Shown here: positions 24,773-33,186 of the stretch, one piece after another
Layout of the letters: each line of letters begins with the position of its first letter
Position numbering within the stretch: the first letter of the stretch is position 1
Assembly (NCBI GenBank): GCA_963804045.1
Contig: CAWDOR010000036.1
Coordinates: 101,106-165,105, forward strand
Reading direction: 5' to 3'
Source of the DNA: Rhodoblastus sp963804045
GTDB lineage: Bacteria > Pseudomonadota > Alphaproteobacteria > Rhizobiales > Beijerinckiaceae
DNA length: 64,000 nt
The notes under the pieces: generated by a model
What the model saw: only the letters and a program-made list of their open reading frames with translations
What the model was told of the DNA's origin: nothing
The model's database searches: none
Translations under genes and position numbers: made by a program

Positions 24773-26068
24773 ATGGAAAGCCTGCAAGCGGTTCGCGGCG
24801 AGAGCGGCGACCTGGAACATCTTCTGCTCGATCTCGGACTTCGCGCGCGAAAGGCCGCGCGCCTGCTGGCGCTGGCTTCGCCGGAGCGCAAGAACCGCGC
24901 CCTGCTCGCCGCCGCCGCCGCCCTGCGGGCGCGAAAATCCGATCTGCTCGCCGCCAACGCCCAGGACATCATCGCCGCCAAGGCCAAGAACCTCGCCGCC
25001 TCCATGCTCGACCGGCTGCTGCTCGACAACAAGCGAATCGAGTCCATGGCGCAAAGCCTTGTCGATATCGCCGCTCTGCCCGATCCGGTCGGGCGGGTGC
25101 TTGAGACATTTGTCCGGCCCAATGGCCTGAAAATCGACCGGGTGGCGACGCCGCTCGGCGTGGTCGGGGTCATTTTCGAGAGCCGGCCCAATGTCACCGC
25201 CGACGCCGGGGCCTTGTGCCTGAAGGCCGGCAACGCCGCCATTTTGCGTGCGGGTTCGGAGAGTTTTCATTCCTCGCGGCTGATCCATGAGTGTCTGGTC
25301 GCCGGCCTGCGCGACGCCGGCCTGCCGGAGGATTGCATCGTGCTGATCCCCACCCGCGACCGTGCCGCCGTCGGCGCCATGCTCAAGGGTCTGGGCGGCA
25401 ATATCGACGTGATCGTGCCGCGCGGCGGCAAAAGCCTGGTGGCGCGGGTGCAGGCGGAGGCGCGCGTGCCGGTTTTCGCCCATCTCGAAGGCATTGTGCA
25501 TCTCTATGTCGACGCCGAGGCCGATCTGGCCAAGGCCGAGAAAATCCTGCTCAATTCGAAAATGCGCCGCACCGGCATTTGCGGCGCCGCCGAAACCCTG
25601 TTGGTGGACCGCGCGGGCGCCGGTCGATTGCTGGCGCCGCTGGTGAAGACCTTGCTCGAGGCGGGTTGCGAAGTGCGCGGCGAGGCCGAGGTCATGGCCT
25701 TGGAGTCGCGGGTAAAACCCGCCAGCGACGCGGATTGGTCCACCGAATATCTCGAAGCGATCATTTCCGTGAAACTGGTCGATGGCGTCGATGGGGCCAT
25801 CGACCATATCGAGACCTATGGCTCGCATCACACCGATGGCATTGTCACGGAAAACCAGGAAAAGGCGGAGAAATTCCTGCGCGAGGTCAATTCCGCCATT
25901 GTCATCCACAATGCCTCGACGCAATTCGCCGATGGCGGCGAATTCGGCTTTGGCGCGGAAATTGGCATAGCCACGGGACGCATGCATGCGCGCGGCCCGG
26001 TCGGCGTGGCGCAGCTCACCTCGTTCAAATATGTCGTGCATGGCGACGGGCAGACGCGCGCCGGATGA
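24773..26068 (+). CDS. proA: Gamma-glutamyl phosphate reductase
   Basis: 431 residues from the ATG at 24773 (a TTG two codons earlier is possible). It is an aldehyde-dehydrogenase-like fold: PLGVVGVIFESRPNVTADA, CLKAGNAAILRAGSE, catalytic Cys in RRTGICGAAETLLVD, and the C-terminal GEFGFGAEIGIATGRMHARG. It reduces gamma-glutamyl phosphate to the semialdehyde in proline synthesis. Its stop overlaps the nadD start (ATGA). Confidence 0.97.
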   Translation: MESLQAVRGESGDLEHLLLDLGLRARKAARLLALASPERKNRALLAAAAALRARKSDLLAANAQDIIAAKAKNLAASMLDRLLLDNKRIESMAQSLVDIAALPDPVGRVLETFVRPNGLKIDRVATPLGVVGVIFESRPNVTADAGALCLKAGNAAILRAGSESFHSSRLIHECLVAGLRDAGLPEDCIVLIPTRDRAAVGAMLKGLGGNIDVIVPRGGKSLVARVQAEARVPVFAHLEGIVHLYVDAEADLAKAEKILLNSKMRRTGICGAAETLLVDRAGAGRLLAPLVKTLLEAGCEVRGEAEVMALESRVKPASDADWSTEYLEAIISVKLVDGVDGAIDHIETYGSHHTDGIVTENQEKAEKFLREVNSAIVIHNASTQFADGGEFGFGAEIGIATGRMHARGPVGVAQLTSFKYVVHGDGQTRAG

Positions 26069-26682
26069 AACGGCAGATGCGGCGCTTTGCCGGCCCCATA
26101 AAACTGCCGCCATATGCGCCTGGGCAAAAAATTGGCCTGTTCGGCGGCTCGTTCGATCCGCCGCATGAGGGCCATCGGCTGGTCGTGCAGACGGCGCTGC
26201 GCCGGGCGGGACTGGACGCTGTATGGGTGCTGGTGTCCCCAGGCAATCCATTGAAGGCGCCGGGGCCGCCCGTGGCGGCGCGTTTGGCGGCGACGGAACG
26301 GTTTTTCCGGGCGCCGCGTGTAAAGGTGACGGATTTCGAGGCGGCGCTAGGGGCGCGCTATTCCTGGCAAACCGTGGAGTTTTTGCGCCGCCGCTCGCCC
26401 TCGGTCCAATTCGTCTGGATCATGGGCGCCGACAATCTCGCGGGTTTTTACCTTTGGCGGCGCTGGCGCGACATTGCCCGCGCCTTGCCAATTCTGGTGG
26501 TGGATCGCCCCGGCTCGACCCATGGCGCCAGTTTTGGCGGCGTCGCCGGCTGGTTTGCCCGCTGGCGTTTGCCGGAGCGCGACGCCAAACAGCTTTGCCG
26601 CCGCCGCCCGCCGGCGCTGGTTCTGCTGCATGGGCCGAGATCGCCGCTGTCCTCGACGCAGTTGCGCGGCGGCGGGCGTTGA
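26065..26682 (+). CDS. nadD: Nicotinate-nucleotide adenylyltransferase
   Basis: 205 residues from the ATG at 26065, which overlaps the proA stop by 4 bp. Nucleotidyltransferase motifs are GLFGGSFDPPHEGHRL and the C-terminal SSTQLR; FVWIMGADNLAGFYLWRRW is the NadD substrate region. It makes nicotinate adenine dinucleotide in NAD synthesis. The end is short and Gly-rich compared with many NadD proteins but looks complete. Confidence 0.95.
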   Translation: MKRQMRRFAGPIKLPPYAPGQKIGLFGGSFDPPHEGHRLVVQTALRRAGLDAVWVLVSPGNPLKAPGPPVAARLAATERFFRAPRVKVTDFEAALGARYSWQTVEFLRRRSPSVQFVWIMGADNLAGFYLWRRWRDIARALPILVVDRPGSTHGASFGGVAGWFARWRLPERDAKQLCRRRPPALVLLHGPRSPLSSTQLRGGGR

Positions 26683-26702
26683 CCGCCCGCGCCGCCGCCG
26701 CG

Positions 26703-27641
26703 TCATTGATCTTGTTGCGCCAAGAATTTTTCCCGCATCAGCCAGGCGGCGCCGCGATCCCAGGAATAGGATGCGCCGATGCGCAGGTCGGTCTGACCGG
26801 TTGAGAGAATTCGCCCGTCGCGGGCGTCGCGCAGACGGTAGGTCACGGCGTAATCGGTGCGCGTGATCCGCGTGACTATGCCGATCAGCGAGCGATCCGC
26901 CCCAAATTTTTGCGCCATGGCCGCCTCGCAGCCGTCGCAATTGCGTAAATTTTTGGCGGGGACCGGCGGCGCCTCGGCGGCGCTCACATCGACCAGATCG
27001 TAGCGTCCCGATTGCGCGAGAATTTTTCGCGCGGCTTGCGTGGCGTGGCGCAATTGCTCGCGGTCGTCAGCGCTTTCGGCGACCAGCCCGGCGCCGCCGC
27101 TGAAATCCTCAAGTTCGAAATCGAACACCGCAAGTTTTTTTCGCGGGGCTTCGGCGTTCTGGCGCAACAATTCGTCCACCGTGAAGGCCTCGGCCCTGCG
27201 CCAGGCCTCGTCCGTATCGTTGCGGAAGGTCAGCAGCCGGTCGAAGGCGATGCGGTCCTGCGCGACATCGATCATTTCGATTTTGGCCCATTGCACCAGC
27301 GTGCTCATCTTGTGAACGCCGCCGGAAATCACCTTTTGCGCGCCGGCGGCTTGCGCGGCGCGACGGATTTCGTCGGGCGCCGCGCGCGAGGAGCAGGGGG
27401 TTGCGCCGCAGATCGCGGTGACGATGCGATATTGGCCGCTCGCCTGGAGATCGCGGCCGAGCGCCTCGCGGAAGTCTCGGAGGCGCCGGGCGTGCGCCGA
27501 AGTCTGATCTTCCGCTTCGCCGGAGGTGTCGAGGTAATCGAGATCGAGGATCGCTGTCGCGATGGGCGCCCGGGGCTGAGCGCCCAGGACTCCGGAGCAT
27601 GGGGCCAGAGCCAGGGCGACGGCGAGCAGGGCGCGTTTCAT
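26703..27641 (-). CDS. DUF2380-like secreted protein with two tandem repeats
   Basis: 312 residues from the ATG at 27641, with GGAAG upstream. The signal peptide MKRALLAVALALAPCSGVLG is followed by two copies of one domain: residues about 28-165 (TAILDLDYLDTSGEAED ... GQYRIV ... GAQKVISGGVHKMS) and about 175-305 (KLAVFDFELEDFSGGAG ... GRYDLVDVS ... GADRSLIGIVTRITR). Both begin with a strand and D-x-E/D pair, have a Cys pair, and end with a resistance to easy assignment of catalytic residues. It is likely periplasmic. It lies antiparallel between nadD and rsfS. Function unknown. Confidence 0.75.
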   Translation of the reverse strand: MKRALLAVALALAPCSGVLGAQPRAPIATAILDLDYLDTSGEAEDQTSAHARRLRDFREALGRDLQASGQYRIVTAICGATPCSSRAAPDEIRRAAQAAGAQKVISGGVHKMSTLVQWAKIEMIDVAQDRIAFDRLLTFRNDTDEAWRRAEAFTVDELLRQNAEAPRKKLAVFDFELEDFSGGAGLVAESADDREQLRHATQAARKILAQSGRYDLVDVSAAEAPPVPAKNLRNCDGCEAAMAQKFGADRSLIGIVTRITRTDYAVTYRLRDARDGRILSTGQTDLRIGASYSWDRGAAWLMREKFLAQQDQ

Positions 27642-27885
27642 GATCTGCTTCCTTCGACCATCCGGTTCACGACCGATCGAACTTGGTCCGTCCTTGATTT
27701 TATCGCCGGCTGTGCGGCAAAGGGTCATTCCCGCGAGAGAAATTTGTGACTTAATTGTCAGAAGCGTCCGTTTTTGAGCCAAAGCTGGACGGTGAATGAG
27801 GCGCGGAGCCAGTCTTGGGCAGGAATAGCGGCGCCCTTTGGCGAGAGCCGATTGATTCTTTGCGCCGGCGCCGTCATTTTGTGCG

Positions 27886-28341
27886 ATGACTGAAGCCAAT
27901 TCTTTTGAGGACAGAAAACTGACCCGCAAACCCACACCCAAACCCGCCGCGCAATCCGCCGAACCCAAGCCCGAGGCGCCGGTCGATCCCAAGGCGCTGC
28001 CCGCCGATGTGCGCGCCGTGCTGGCCGCGCTCGACGATCTCAAGGCGGAGGAGATCACTGTGATCGATCTGGAGGGCAAGACCTCCATCGCCGATTGGAT
28101 GGTGATCGCCACCGGACGTTCGACCACCCAGGTCGGCGCTCTGGCCGATCGGGCCACGCGGGCGCTTAAGGACATTGGCGCGTCGACCCCGGCCGTCGAG
28201 GGCGTTCCCGCCTGCGACTGGGTGCTGATCGACGCTGGCGACCTGATCGTCCATCTGTTCCGCCCTGAGGTCCGCGCCTTCTACAATCTGGAGAAAATGT
28301 GGGGCGTGGACCGGCCCGCCGAGGCAAGGCCGGCCGGTTGA
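27886..28341 (+). CDS. rsfS: Ribosomal silencing factor RsfS
   Basis: 151 residues. After a disordered Lys/Pro-rich N-terminal extension of about 40 residues comes the RsfS fold: LAALDDLKAEEITVIDLEGK, SIADWMVIATGRSTTQVGAL, CDWVLIDAGDLIVHLF, YNLEKMWG. It binds L14 and blocks subunit joining under starvation. It is followed at 7 bp by rlmH, the standard pair. The long N-terminal extension is somewhat unusual. Confidence 0.95.
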   Translation: MTEANSFEDRKLTRKPTPKPAAQSAEPKPEAPVDPKALPADVRAVLAALDDLKAEEITVIDLEGKTSIADWMVIATGRSTTQVGALADRATRALKDIGASTPAVEGVPACDWVLIDAGDLIVHLFRPEVRAFYNLEKMWGVDRPAEARPAG

Positions 28342-28348
28342 GGGCTGG

Positions 28349-28831
28349 ATGAAGCTTTTCTTGATCGGGGTGGGGCGGTTGAAGAGCGGGCCGGAGCGCG
28401 AGCTTGTGGCGCGCTATGCCGAGCGCTGCGCCGCAGGCGGCAGAAAAATCGGCCTCACCGCCTTCGAGTTGCGCGAATTTGACGAATCGCGGGCGCGGCG
28501 CCCCGAGGACCGCAAGGCCGAGGAAGCCGCGCATTTTCTCGCGGCGCTGCCCGCAGGCGCGAAAATCATCTGCCTCGACGAGCGCGGCAAGACCATGGGC
28601 AGCGAGGCTTTCGCGCATAAAATCGGCGAATGGCGCGACGGCGGCGCCCCGGCCTGCGCCGTGCTGATCGGCGGTCCCGACGGGCTCGATCCGGAACTGC
28701 GCGCCAAGGCCGATCTGGTGCTGGCTTTCGGCGCGATGACCTGGCCGCATCAATTGGTGCGGGCACTGGCGGCGGAGCAATTGTTTCGCGCCATGACCCT
28801 TCTCTCCGGCCATCCCTATCATCGCGCCTGA
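28349..28831 (+). CDS. rlmH: 23S rRNA (pseudouridine1915-N3)-methyltransferase
   Basis: 160 residues, the family size. SPOUT motifs: LDERGKTMGSEAFAHKIG, VLIGGPDGLDPEL, and the C-terminal TWPHQLVRALAAEQLFRAM with the invariant GHPYHRA end. It methylates pseudouridine 1915 in helix 69. Last gene of the conserved rplU-to-rlmH run; the 229 bases after it show no gene. Confidence 0.96.
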   Translation: MKLFLIGVGRLKSGPERELVARYAERCAAGGRKIGLTAFELREFDESRARRPEDRKAEEAAHFLAALPAGAKIICLDERGKTMGSEAFAHKIGEWRDGGAPACAVLIGGPDGLDPELRAKADLVLAFGAMTWPHQLVRALAAEQLFRAMTLLSGHPYHRA

Positions 28832-29060
28832 AACACCGATTGCGGCGCTATCTCAGGGAAATAGCGGGATGCCGCCGATCACGAAAATGTGCCCGGCCCG
28901 AGGCGAGGAAATATGCGACAAGGCGTCGTCACGCGGGATAAAATTCCCGCGTGCTTGCGAAATCGTCAGCAGGAGTGCGCACTGTGCGTGAACAACCCCG
29001 GTTTGTCGTTGAAATGCCGCGAATAAAAGCGATCTGAAGGCGAAAACTTCAAAGAGCCGC

Positions 29061-30428
29061 ATGACCGAAACCGGAACCCTCGAAGTCGATCTGTTTGAAC
29101 TGGCCCCCTGCGGCCTCGCCATTGTCGCGCTCAATGGCGAGATTTTGCGCGCCAACGCCCTGCTGCGGGACTGGATCGGCGAGAACGGGCGGGCGCCCGA
29201 GGGCCAGAGCCTGCCCGGCCTGCTGGTGGGCGAGGGCCTGGCGTTTTTCTCCTCGCTGATCGACAGCCTGCGCCAGGATGAAACGGTCGAGGAAGTCTTC
29301 GTCCTGCTCCAGCGCGGCAATGGGGCAATTCTTCCGGTCTATCTCAACGCCGTGCTGCGGCGGGACGGTCGTGGCGCCAAATCCATCCATTTGAGTTTTT
29401 TCAGCGGCTGGCATCGCACCGAATATGAGGCGGAGCTGCGGCGCGGCAAAAGGGCGGCGGAGCAATTGGCGGCGATTGTCGCCCATTCCTCCGACGCCAT
29501 TGTCAGCGTCGACGCCTCCGGGCGGATTCTCAACGCCAACAGGGCTTTTTCCGAGATTTTCCTGTTCGAGCCGCATGAGGCCATCGGCGTCGAACTCTAT
29601 GAACTGGTGGCGCCGGAGCAATATCACGATCAGGCGCGGGAAAAATTGCGCCAGGCGGCCCTGGGTCCGGTCAAGGGCGACATTGTCCGGCGGCGGCGCA
29701 AGGATGGCGTCATGCTGGATTTTTCCCTGTCGCTGGCGCCGATCCGCGACGAGGAAACCGGCGCGGTCACTGCGATTTCGGCCATTTACCGCGATGTGAC
29801 GCCGCTGACCCGCGCCGCCGAACATATTGAATTCCTGCTGCGCGAGGTGAACCACCGCTCCAAGAACATGCTGGCGGTGGTTCAGGCGGTGGCGCGGCAG
29901 ACGGCGCGCCACGCCGCCGGCCCGGAGGAATTCACCGACGGGTTCATGGCGCGACTGGCGGCCATTGGCGCGAGTCACGACATGCTGGTGTCGCGCGACT
30001 GGCGCGGCGTGCAGATCGGCGACCTCACCCGCGCTCAATGCGGCCAGCTCGGCGAAGTCGCGGAAACGCGGATCTCCGTTTCCGGCGACCTGATCGAAAT
30101 CAACCCGCGCGCGGCGGAATCCTACGGGCTGGCGCTGCATGAGCTGGCGACCAACGCGGTCAAATATGGGGCGCTGTCCTCGCCTGAAGGCCGTGTCGAG
30201 CTGAATTTCCAGATCGACATGGACAAGAAGCTCTATTGTTTCACCTGGCGCGAATGCGGCGGCCCGCCGGTGCGCCGTCCCGAGCGCAGCGGTTTTGGCT
30301 CCAGCGTGTTGACCCGCACCGCGCCCATGTCCATCGAGGGGGAGAGCCGGCTCGACTTCCTCCCCCACGGCCTGTGCTACACGCTTTCGGCGCCTCTGGC
30401 GCAGATCACCATGTCCGGTCAGGACTGA
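29061..30428 (+). CDS. PAS-domain HWE-family sensor histidine kinase
   Basis: 455 residues, no membrane segment. Two PAS-like regions (about 10-115 and 130-250; SSDAIVSVDASGRILNANRA) precede a kinase domain with the phosphoacceptor LREVNHRSKNMLAVVQAVAR, the N-box ALHELATNAVKYGALSS and the FTWRE motif that defines HWE kinases. This family is common in Hyphomicrobiales light, redox or stress signalling. No cognate response regulator is adjacent. The ligand is unknown. Confidence 0.92.
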   Translation: MTETGTLEVDLFELAPCGLAIVALNGEILRANALLRDWIGENGRAPEGQSLPGLLVGEGLAFFSSLIDSLRQDETVEEVFVLLQRGNGAILPVYLNAVLRRDGRGAKSIHLSFFSGWHRTEYEAELRRGKRAAEQLAAIVAHSSDAIVSVDASGRILNANRAFSEIFLFEPHEAIGVELYELVAPEQYHDQAREKLRQAALGPVKGDIVRRRRKDGVMLDFSLSLAPIRDEETGAVTAISAIYRDVTPLTRAAEHIEFLLREVNHRSKNMLAVVQAVARQTARHAAGPEEFTDGFMARLAAIGASHDMLVSRDWRGVQIGDLTRAQCGQLGEVAETRISVSGDLIEINPRAAESYGLALHELATNAVKYGALSSPEGRVELNFQIDMDKKLYCFTWRECGGPPVRRPERSGFGSSVLTRTAPMSIEGESRLDFLPHGLCYTLSAPLAQITMSGQD

Positions 30429-30455
30429 GCGGATAAAAGCCTTTAAACGCCCCGG

Positions 30456-30653
30456 TCAGGATGGGCCGTCGGCCAGATCGGCGCTGAGGGCGGCGATGGC
30501 TCCCGGATCGACCGGAGTTTCGCGCGACGAGGCAAGCGGCGCGGGGATGCGGGCCAGACGGGGAAAGCGGCGGGGATGCGCGAATTCCACATGGGCGGCG
30601 GAAGCGAGGAACAAAATTCCGAGAAGCAGCGGCAAAATGGTGGAAGCGGACAT
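30456..30653 (-). CDS. Small single-pass membrane protein, unknown
   Basis: 65 residues from the ATG at 30653, with GGGAGG 6 nt upstream. MSASTILPLLLGILFLASAA is a membrane helix or signal anchor, followed by a basic Pro/Arg-rich segment and a short acidic helix (GAIAALSADLADG). No family recognised. The good ribosome site and hydrophobic start argue that it is real. Confidence 0.5.
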   Translation of the reverse strand: MSASTILPLLLGILFLASAAHVEFAHPRRFPRLARIPAPLASSRETPVDPGAIAALSADLADGPS

Positions 30654-30785
30654 GAAATCCTCCCGATATCGGGGTCGGCAAAAGAACAGATATAGAACAT
30701 TACTGTCGAAGTCAAGCGCGATAGCGGGCGACGGGATGGGGCTTTGTTCAGGTCCGGGCGGTCGAGGCTTCGTCGCGGCGTGGAC

Positions 30786-30804
30786 GCCCGGGACAAGTTC
30801 GGGC
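30786..30804. repeat. Short interspersed palindrome (GCCCGGG...CGGGC type)
   Basis: GCCCG-GGACAAGTT-CGGGC followed by ATGACGG, the same family of motif as the element at 36375. Such palindromes are frequent between genes in this group of bacteria. It lies just after the ispB stop region in the 30654-30830 gap, which otherwise shows no gene. Confidence 0.5.
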
Positions 30805-30830
30805 ATGACGGTTCGGGAAACCCCAAGCCC

Positions 30831-31844
30831 TCAATGCGCGCGGCCGATGCAGAAATCCACGGTCTCGATCAGCGCCTTTTTCCAGCTCGTGTCGGGGAAA
30901 ATCCCCAGGGCGTCGCGGGCCATGGCGCCATAGTGGCGGGCGCGTTCGATCGTGTCTTCCAGGGCGCGGCGCCTGGTCATCAGCTCCTGGGCCTTTTCCA
31001 GATCGCCATCGGCGATGTCGCCTTGCTCCAGCGTTTTTTTCCAGAAGGCGCGCTCGCTGTCATTGCCGCGCCGGAACGACAGCACCACGGGCAGGGTGAT
31101 CTTGCCTTCGCGGAAATCGTCGCCGACATTCTTGCCAAGCGTGGAGGCGGCGCCGCCGTAATCCAGGGCGTCGTCGATGAGCTGGAAGGCGACGCCGAGA
31201 TTCATGCCATAGGCGCGGCAGGCGGCGATCTCGGCTTTCGGGCGCTGCGCCACGGTGGGGCCGACTTCGGCGGCGGCGGCGAAAAGCTCGGCGGTTTTGC
31301 CCCTGATCACCGCGAGATAGGCGTCCTCGGTGGTTTCCGTGTCCTTGGCGGCGGCGAGCTGCATGACCTCGCCCTCGGCGATCACCGTGGCGGCGACCGA
31401 GAGCACGTCGAGACAGGCGAGCGAACCGACCTCGACCATCATGCGGAACGCCTGTCCCAGCAGGAAGTCGCCGACCAGCACGCTGGCCTCGTTGCCCCAG
31501 AGCTTTCGCGCGGCTAGCTTGCCTCGGCGCAGGTCGCTTTCGTCCACCACATCGTCATGAAGGAGCGTGGCGGTGTGCATGAATTCAACGGCGGCCGCGA
31601 GCTTGATATGGCCTTCGCCGCGATAGCCGCACATGCCGGCGCTGGCCAGCACCAGCATGGGGCGCAGGCGTTTGCCGCCGGAGGAGATCAGATGGTTGGC
31701 GACTTCGGGAATCATCGCCACATCGGAGCCGGTGCGCGACAAAATGGTCTGGTTGACCCGGTTCATGTCCGCCGCGACCAGGGCGACCAGCGCCTCAATG
31801 CCAGGCTCGGCGGATTTTTCGTCGAAGGGAACGACCAGACCCAA
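30831..31844 (-). CDS. ispB: Polyprenyl (octaprenyl) diphosphate synthase
   Basis: 337 residues from a TTG at 31844 with GAGGG upstream; no ATG occurs before the conserved region. Trans-prenyltransferase motifs: GGKRLRPMLVLASA, first Asp-rich motif LLHDDVVDESDLRRG, second one FQLIDDALDYGG, and GDDFREGKITLPVVLS. It makes the side chain of ubiquinone. Divergent from the methyltransferase gene at 31949, with about 100 bp between. Confidence 0.93.
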   Translation of the reverse strand: MGLVVPFDEKSAEPGIEALVALVAADMNRVNQTILSRTGSDVAMIPEVANHLISSGGKRLRPMLVLASAGMCGYRGEGHIKLAAAVEFMHTATLLHDDVVDESDLRRGKLAARKLWGNEASVLVGDFLLGQAFRMMVEVGSLACLDVLSVAATVIAEGEVMQLAAAKDTETTEDAYLAVIRGKTAELFAAAAEVGPTVAQRPKAEIAACRAYGMNLGVAFQLIDDALDYGGAASTLGKNVGDDFREGKITLPVVLSFRRGNDSERAFWKKTLEQGDIADGDLEKAQELMTRRRALEDTIERARHYGAMARDALGIFPDTSWKKALIETVDFCIGRAH

Positions 31845-31948
31845 GATACAACCCTCGCTCGTTATGCGCCGCGACCATAGGGCCTTAGAAGCGCAGGGGC
31901 AAGCGCCGCTGATTGGACACGCTTGCCGAGGACTGGCTAATATCAGGC

Positions 31949-32698
31949 ATGTCCGACGATAAAACGCTCCCCGATCTCCTGCTCGACGGACGCCTGAAAC
32001 TGCACCAGCGCGCCCAGGGCCATCGCGCCGGCACCGATGCGCTTTTGCTCGCCGCCGCCGCGCCGGCGCTGGTTTCCGGGCTTGTGGTCGATATTGGCGC
32101 CGGCGCCGGCGCGGTCGGTCTGGCCGTGGCCCTGGCCAATCCCGGCGTCGATGTCGTTCTGCTGGAGAAAAACCCCGCCGTAGCGGCGGAGGCGCGCAAA
32201 AATGTCGCAACCAATGGATTGCGGGCGCGGGTGGTCGAGGCCGATCTGTTCGATGTTTTCGCGCGCAAGGCGGAAGATTTGGTGGAAAAAGCCGATTTGG
32301 TCCTGACCAATCCGCCGTTTCTCAATGCGGGCGCGGCGCGGGTTTCGCCCGACGCCGACAGGGCGCTGGCCCATGTTCTCGATGAAGGCGGTCTGGAGAA
32401 ATGGTTGCGCGCCTGCCTTGCGGTGCTGCGGCCCGGCGGACGCTTCGCCATGATTCACCGTGCCGATGCGCTGGCGGAAATTCTCGCCGCGCTGGGCGGC
32501 CGGCTGGGCGGGTTGGAAATCCTGCCGATTTTCCCCAAGGCGGAGCAGGGCGCGATCCGCGTCATCCTGCGCGGCAAAAAGGGCTCCAAGGCGCCGCTGG
32601 CGCTGCTGCCGGGCCTGGTCCTGCATGGCGAGCACGGAAAATTTTCGCCCCCGACGGAAGAGGTTCACCGTCGGGGGCGGAGATTATTCGCCGATTAG
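31949..32698 (+). CDS. TrmN6/YfiC-like N6-adenine methyltransferase
   Basis: 249 residues from the ATG at 31949. It has GHRAGTDALLLAAAAP, typical of the tRNA1(Val) adenine-37 N6-methyltransferase group, the SAM loop VVDIGAGAGAVGLAVA and the catalytic NPPF (LVLTNPPFLNAG). The likely substrate is a tRNA, but related enzymes modify other RNAs or proteins. A 12-bp inverted repeat (32646-32679) lies inside its 3' end and could act as a terminator. Confidence 0.85.
   Translation: MSDDKTLPDLLLDGRLKLHQRAQGHRAGTDALLLAAAAPALVSGLVVDIGAGAGAVGLAVALANPGVDVVLLEKNPAVAAEARKNVATNGLRARVVEADLFDVFARKAEDLVEKADLVLTNPPFLNAGAARVSPDADRALAHVLDEGGLEKWLRACLAVLRPGGRFAMIHRADALAEILAALGGRLGGLEILPIFPKAEQGAIRVILRGKKGSKAPLALLPGLVLHGEHGKFSPPTEEVHRRGRRLFAD
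32646..32679. terminator. Inverted repeat at the 3' end of the methyltransferase gene
   Basis: CGCCCCCGACGG and CCGTCGGGGGCG form a 12-bp perfect stem with a 10-nt loop, inside the last 50 bases of the coding region. It separates two convergent genes. There is no T-tract, so terminator activity is uncertain. Confidence 0.4.
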
Positions 32699-33009
32699 CG
32701 GTAGCAGTAGCGCACGTTGCGATAGCGCCAGCCATAGGGCGTGTGGACGCGGACATGGCGGATGCGGCAGACCGGGCCGTAATCCTCCTCGTCGTAATAA
32801 CCGCCGCCGTAATAGGGGCCGTAATAAGGATAGCCATAGCCCCAGCCGGGACCCCCAGCCCCAGCCGCCGCCGCGGAAACCGCCGCCGCCAAAATGGCCG
32901 CCGCCAAAGTGACCGCCGCGCGCCTCCGCCGGCGCCGACAGCGCCAGCGTGGTGGCGCCAGAGCGACCGCTATCGTTGCGGCCTTCACAATGTTCTTCAC
33001 CATAGTCAT
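32695..33009 (-). CDS. Small secreted Gly/Tyr-rich protein, with two compensating frame shifts
   Basis: As read, 104 residues: MTMVKNIVKAATIAVAL, then an Arg run and Ala stretch, then PGWGYGYPYYGPYYGGGYYD and a C-terminal VCRIRHVRVHTPYGWRYRNV. In the middle the alternative frame encodes ATTLALSAPAEARGGHFGGG, a proper signal-peptide cleavage region and Gly-rich repeat. Restoring one G near 32955-32961 and removing one in the C-run at 32852-32856 gives a normal exported protein. Such small proteins are common in methylotrophic alphaproteobacteria; function unknown. Its stop overlaps the methyltransferase stop by 4 bp. Confidence 0.65.
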   Translation of the reverse strand: MTMVKNIVKAATIAVALAPPRWRCRRRRRRAAVTLAAAILAAAVSAAAAGAGGPGWGYGYPYYGPYYGGGYYDEEDYGPVCRIRHVRVHTPYGWRYRNVRYCYR

Positions 33010-33186
33010 GGCTGAAACTCCTGTTCCAAGATGGCGATTGTCTAGCGCAAACCGTCTGAATGCAAGCTGAACGCCTGCCCGGCGTCAGGGAAACCGGGCC
33101 GCGCGGTTAAAATCGGCAAAATCCGGCTTTCCCTTTTGGCCTCGCCGCTTTAGTTTGCGCGCCACACCGAACCCCCTTGGGAAAAG

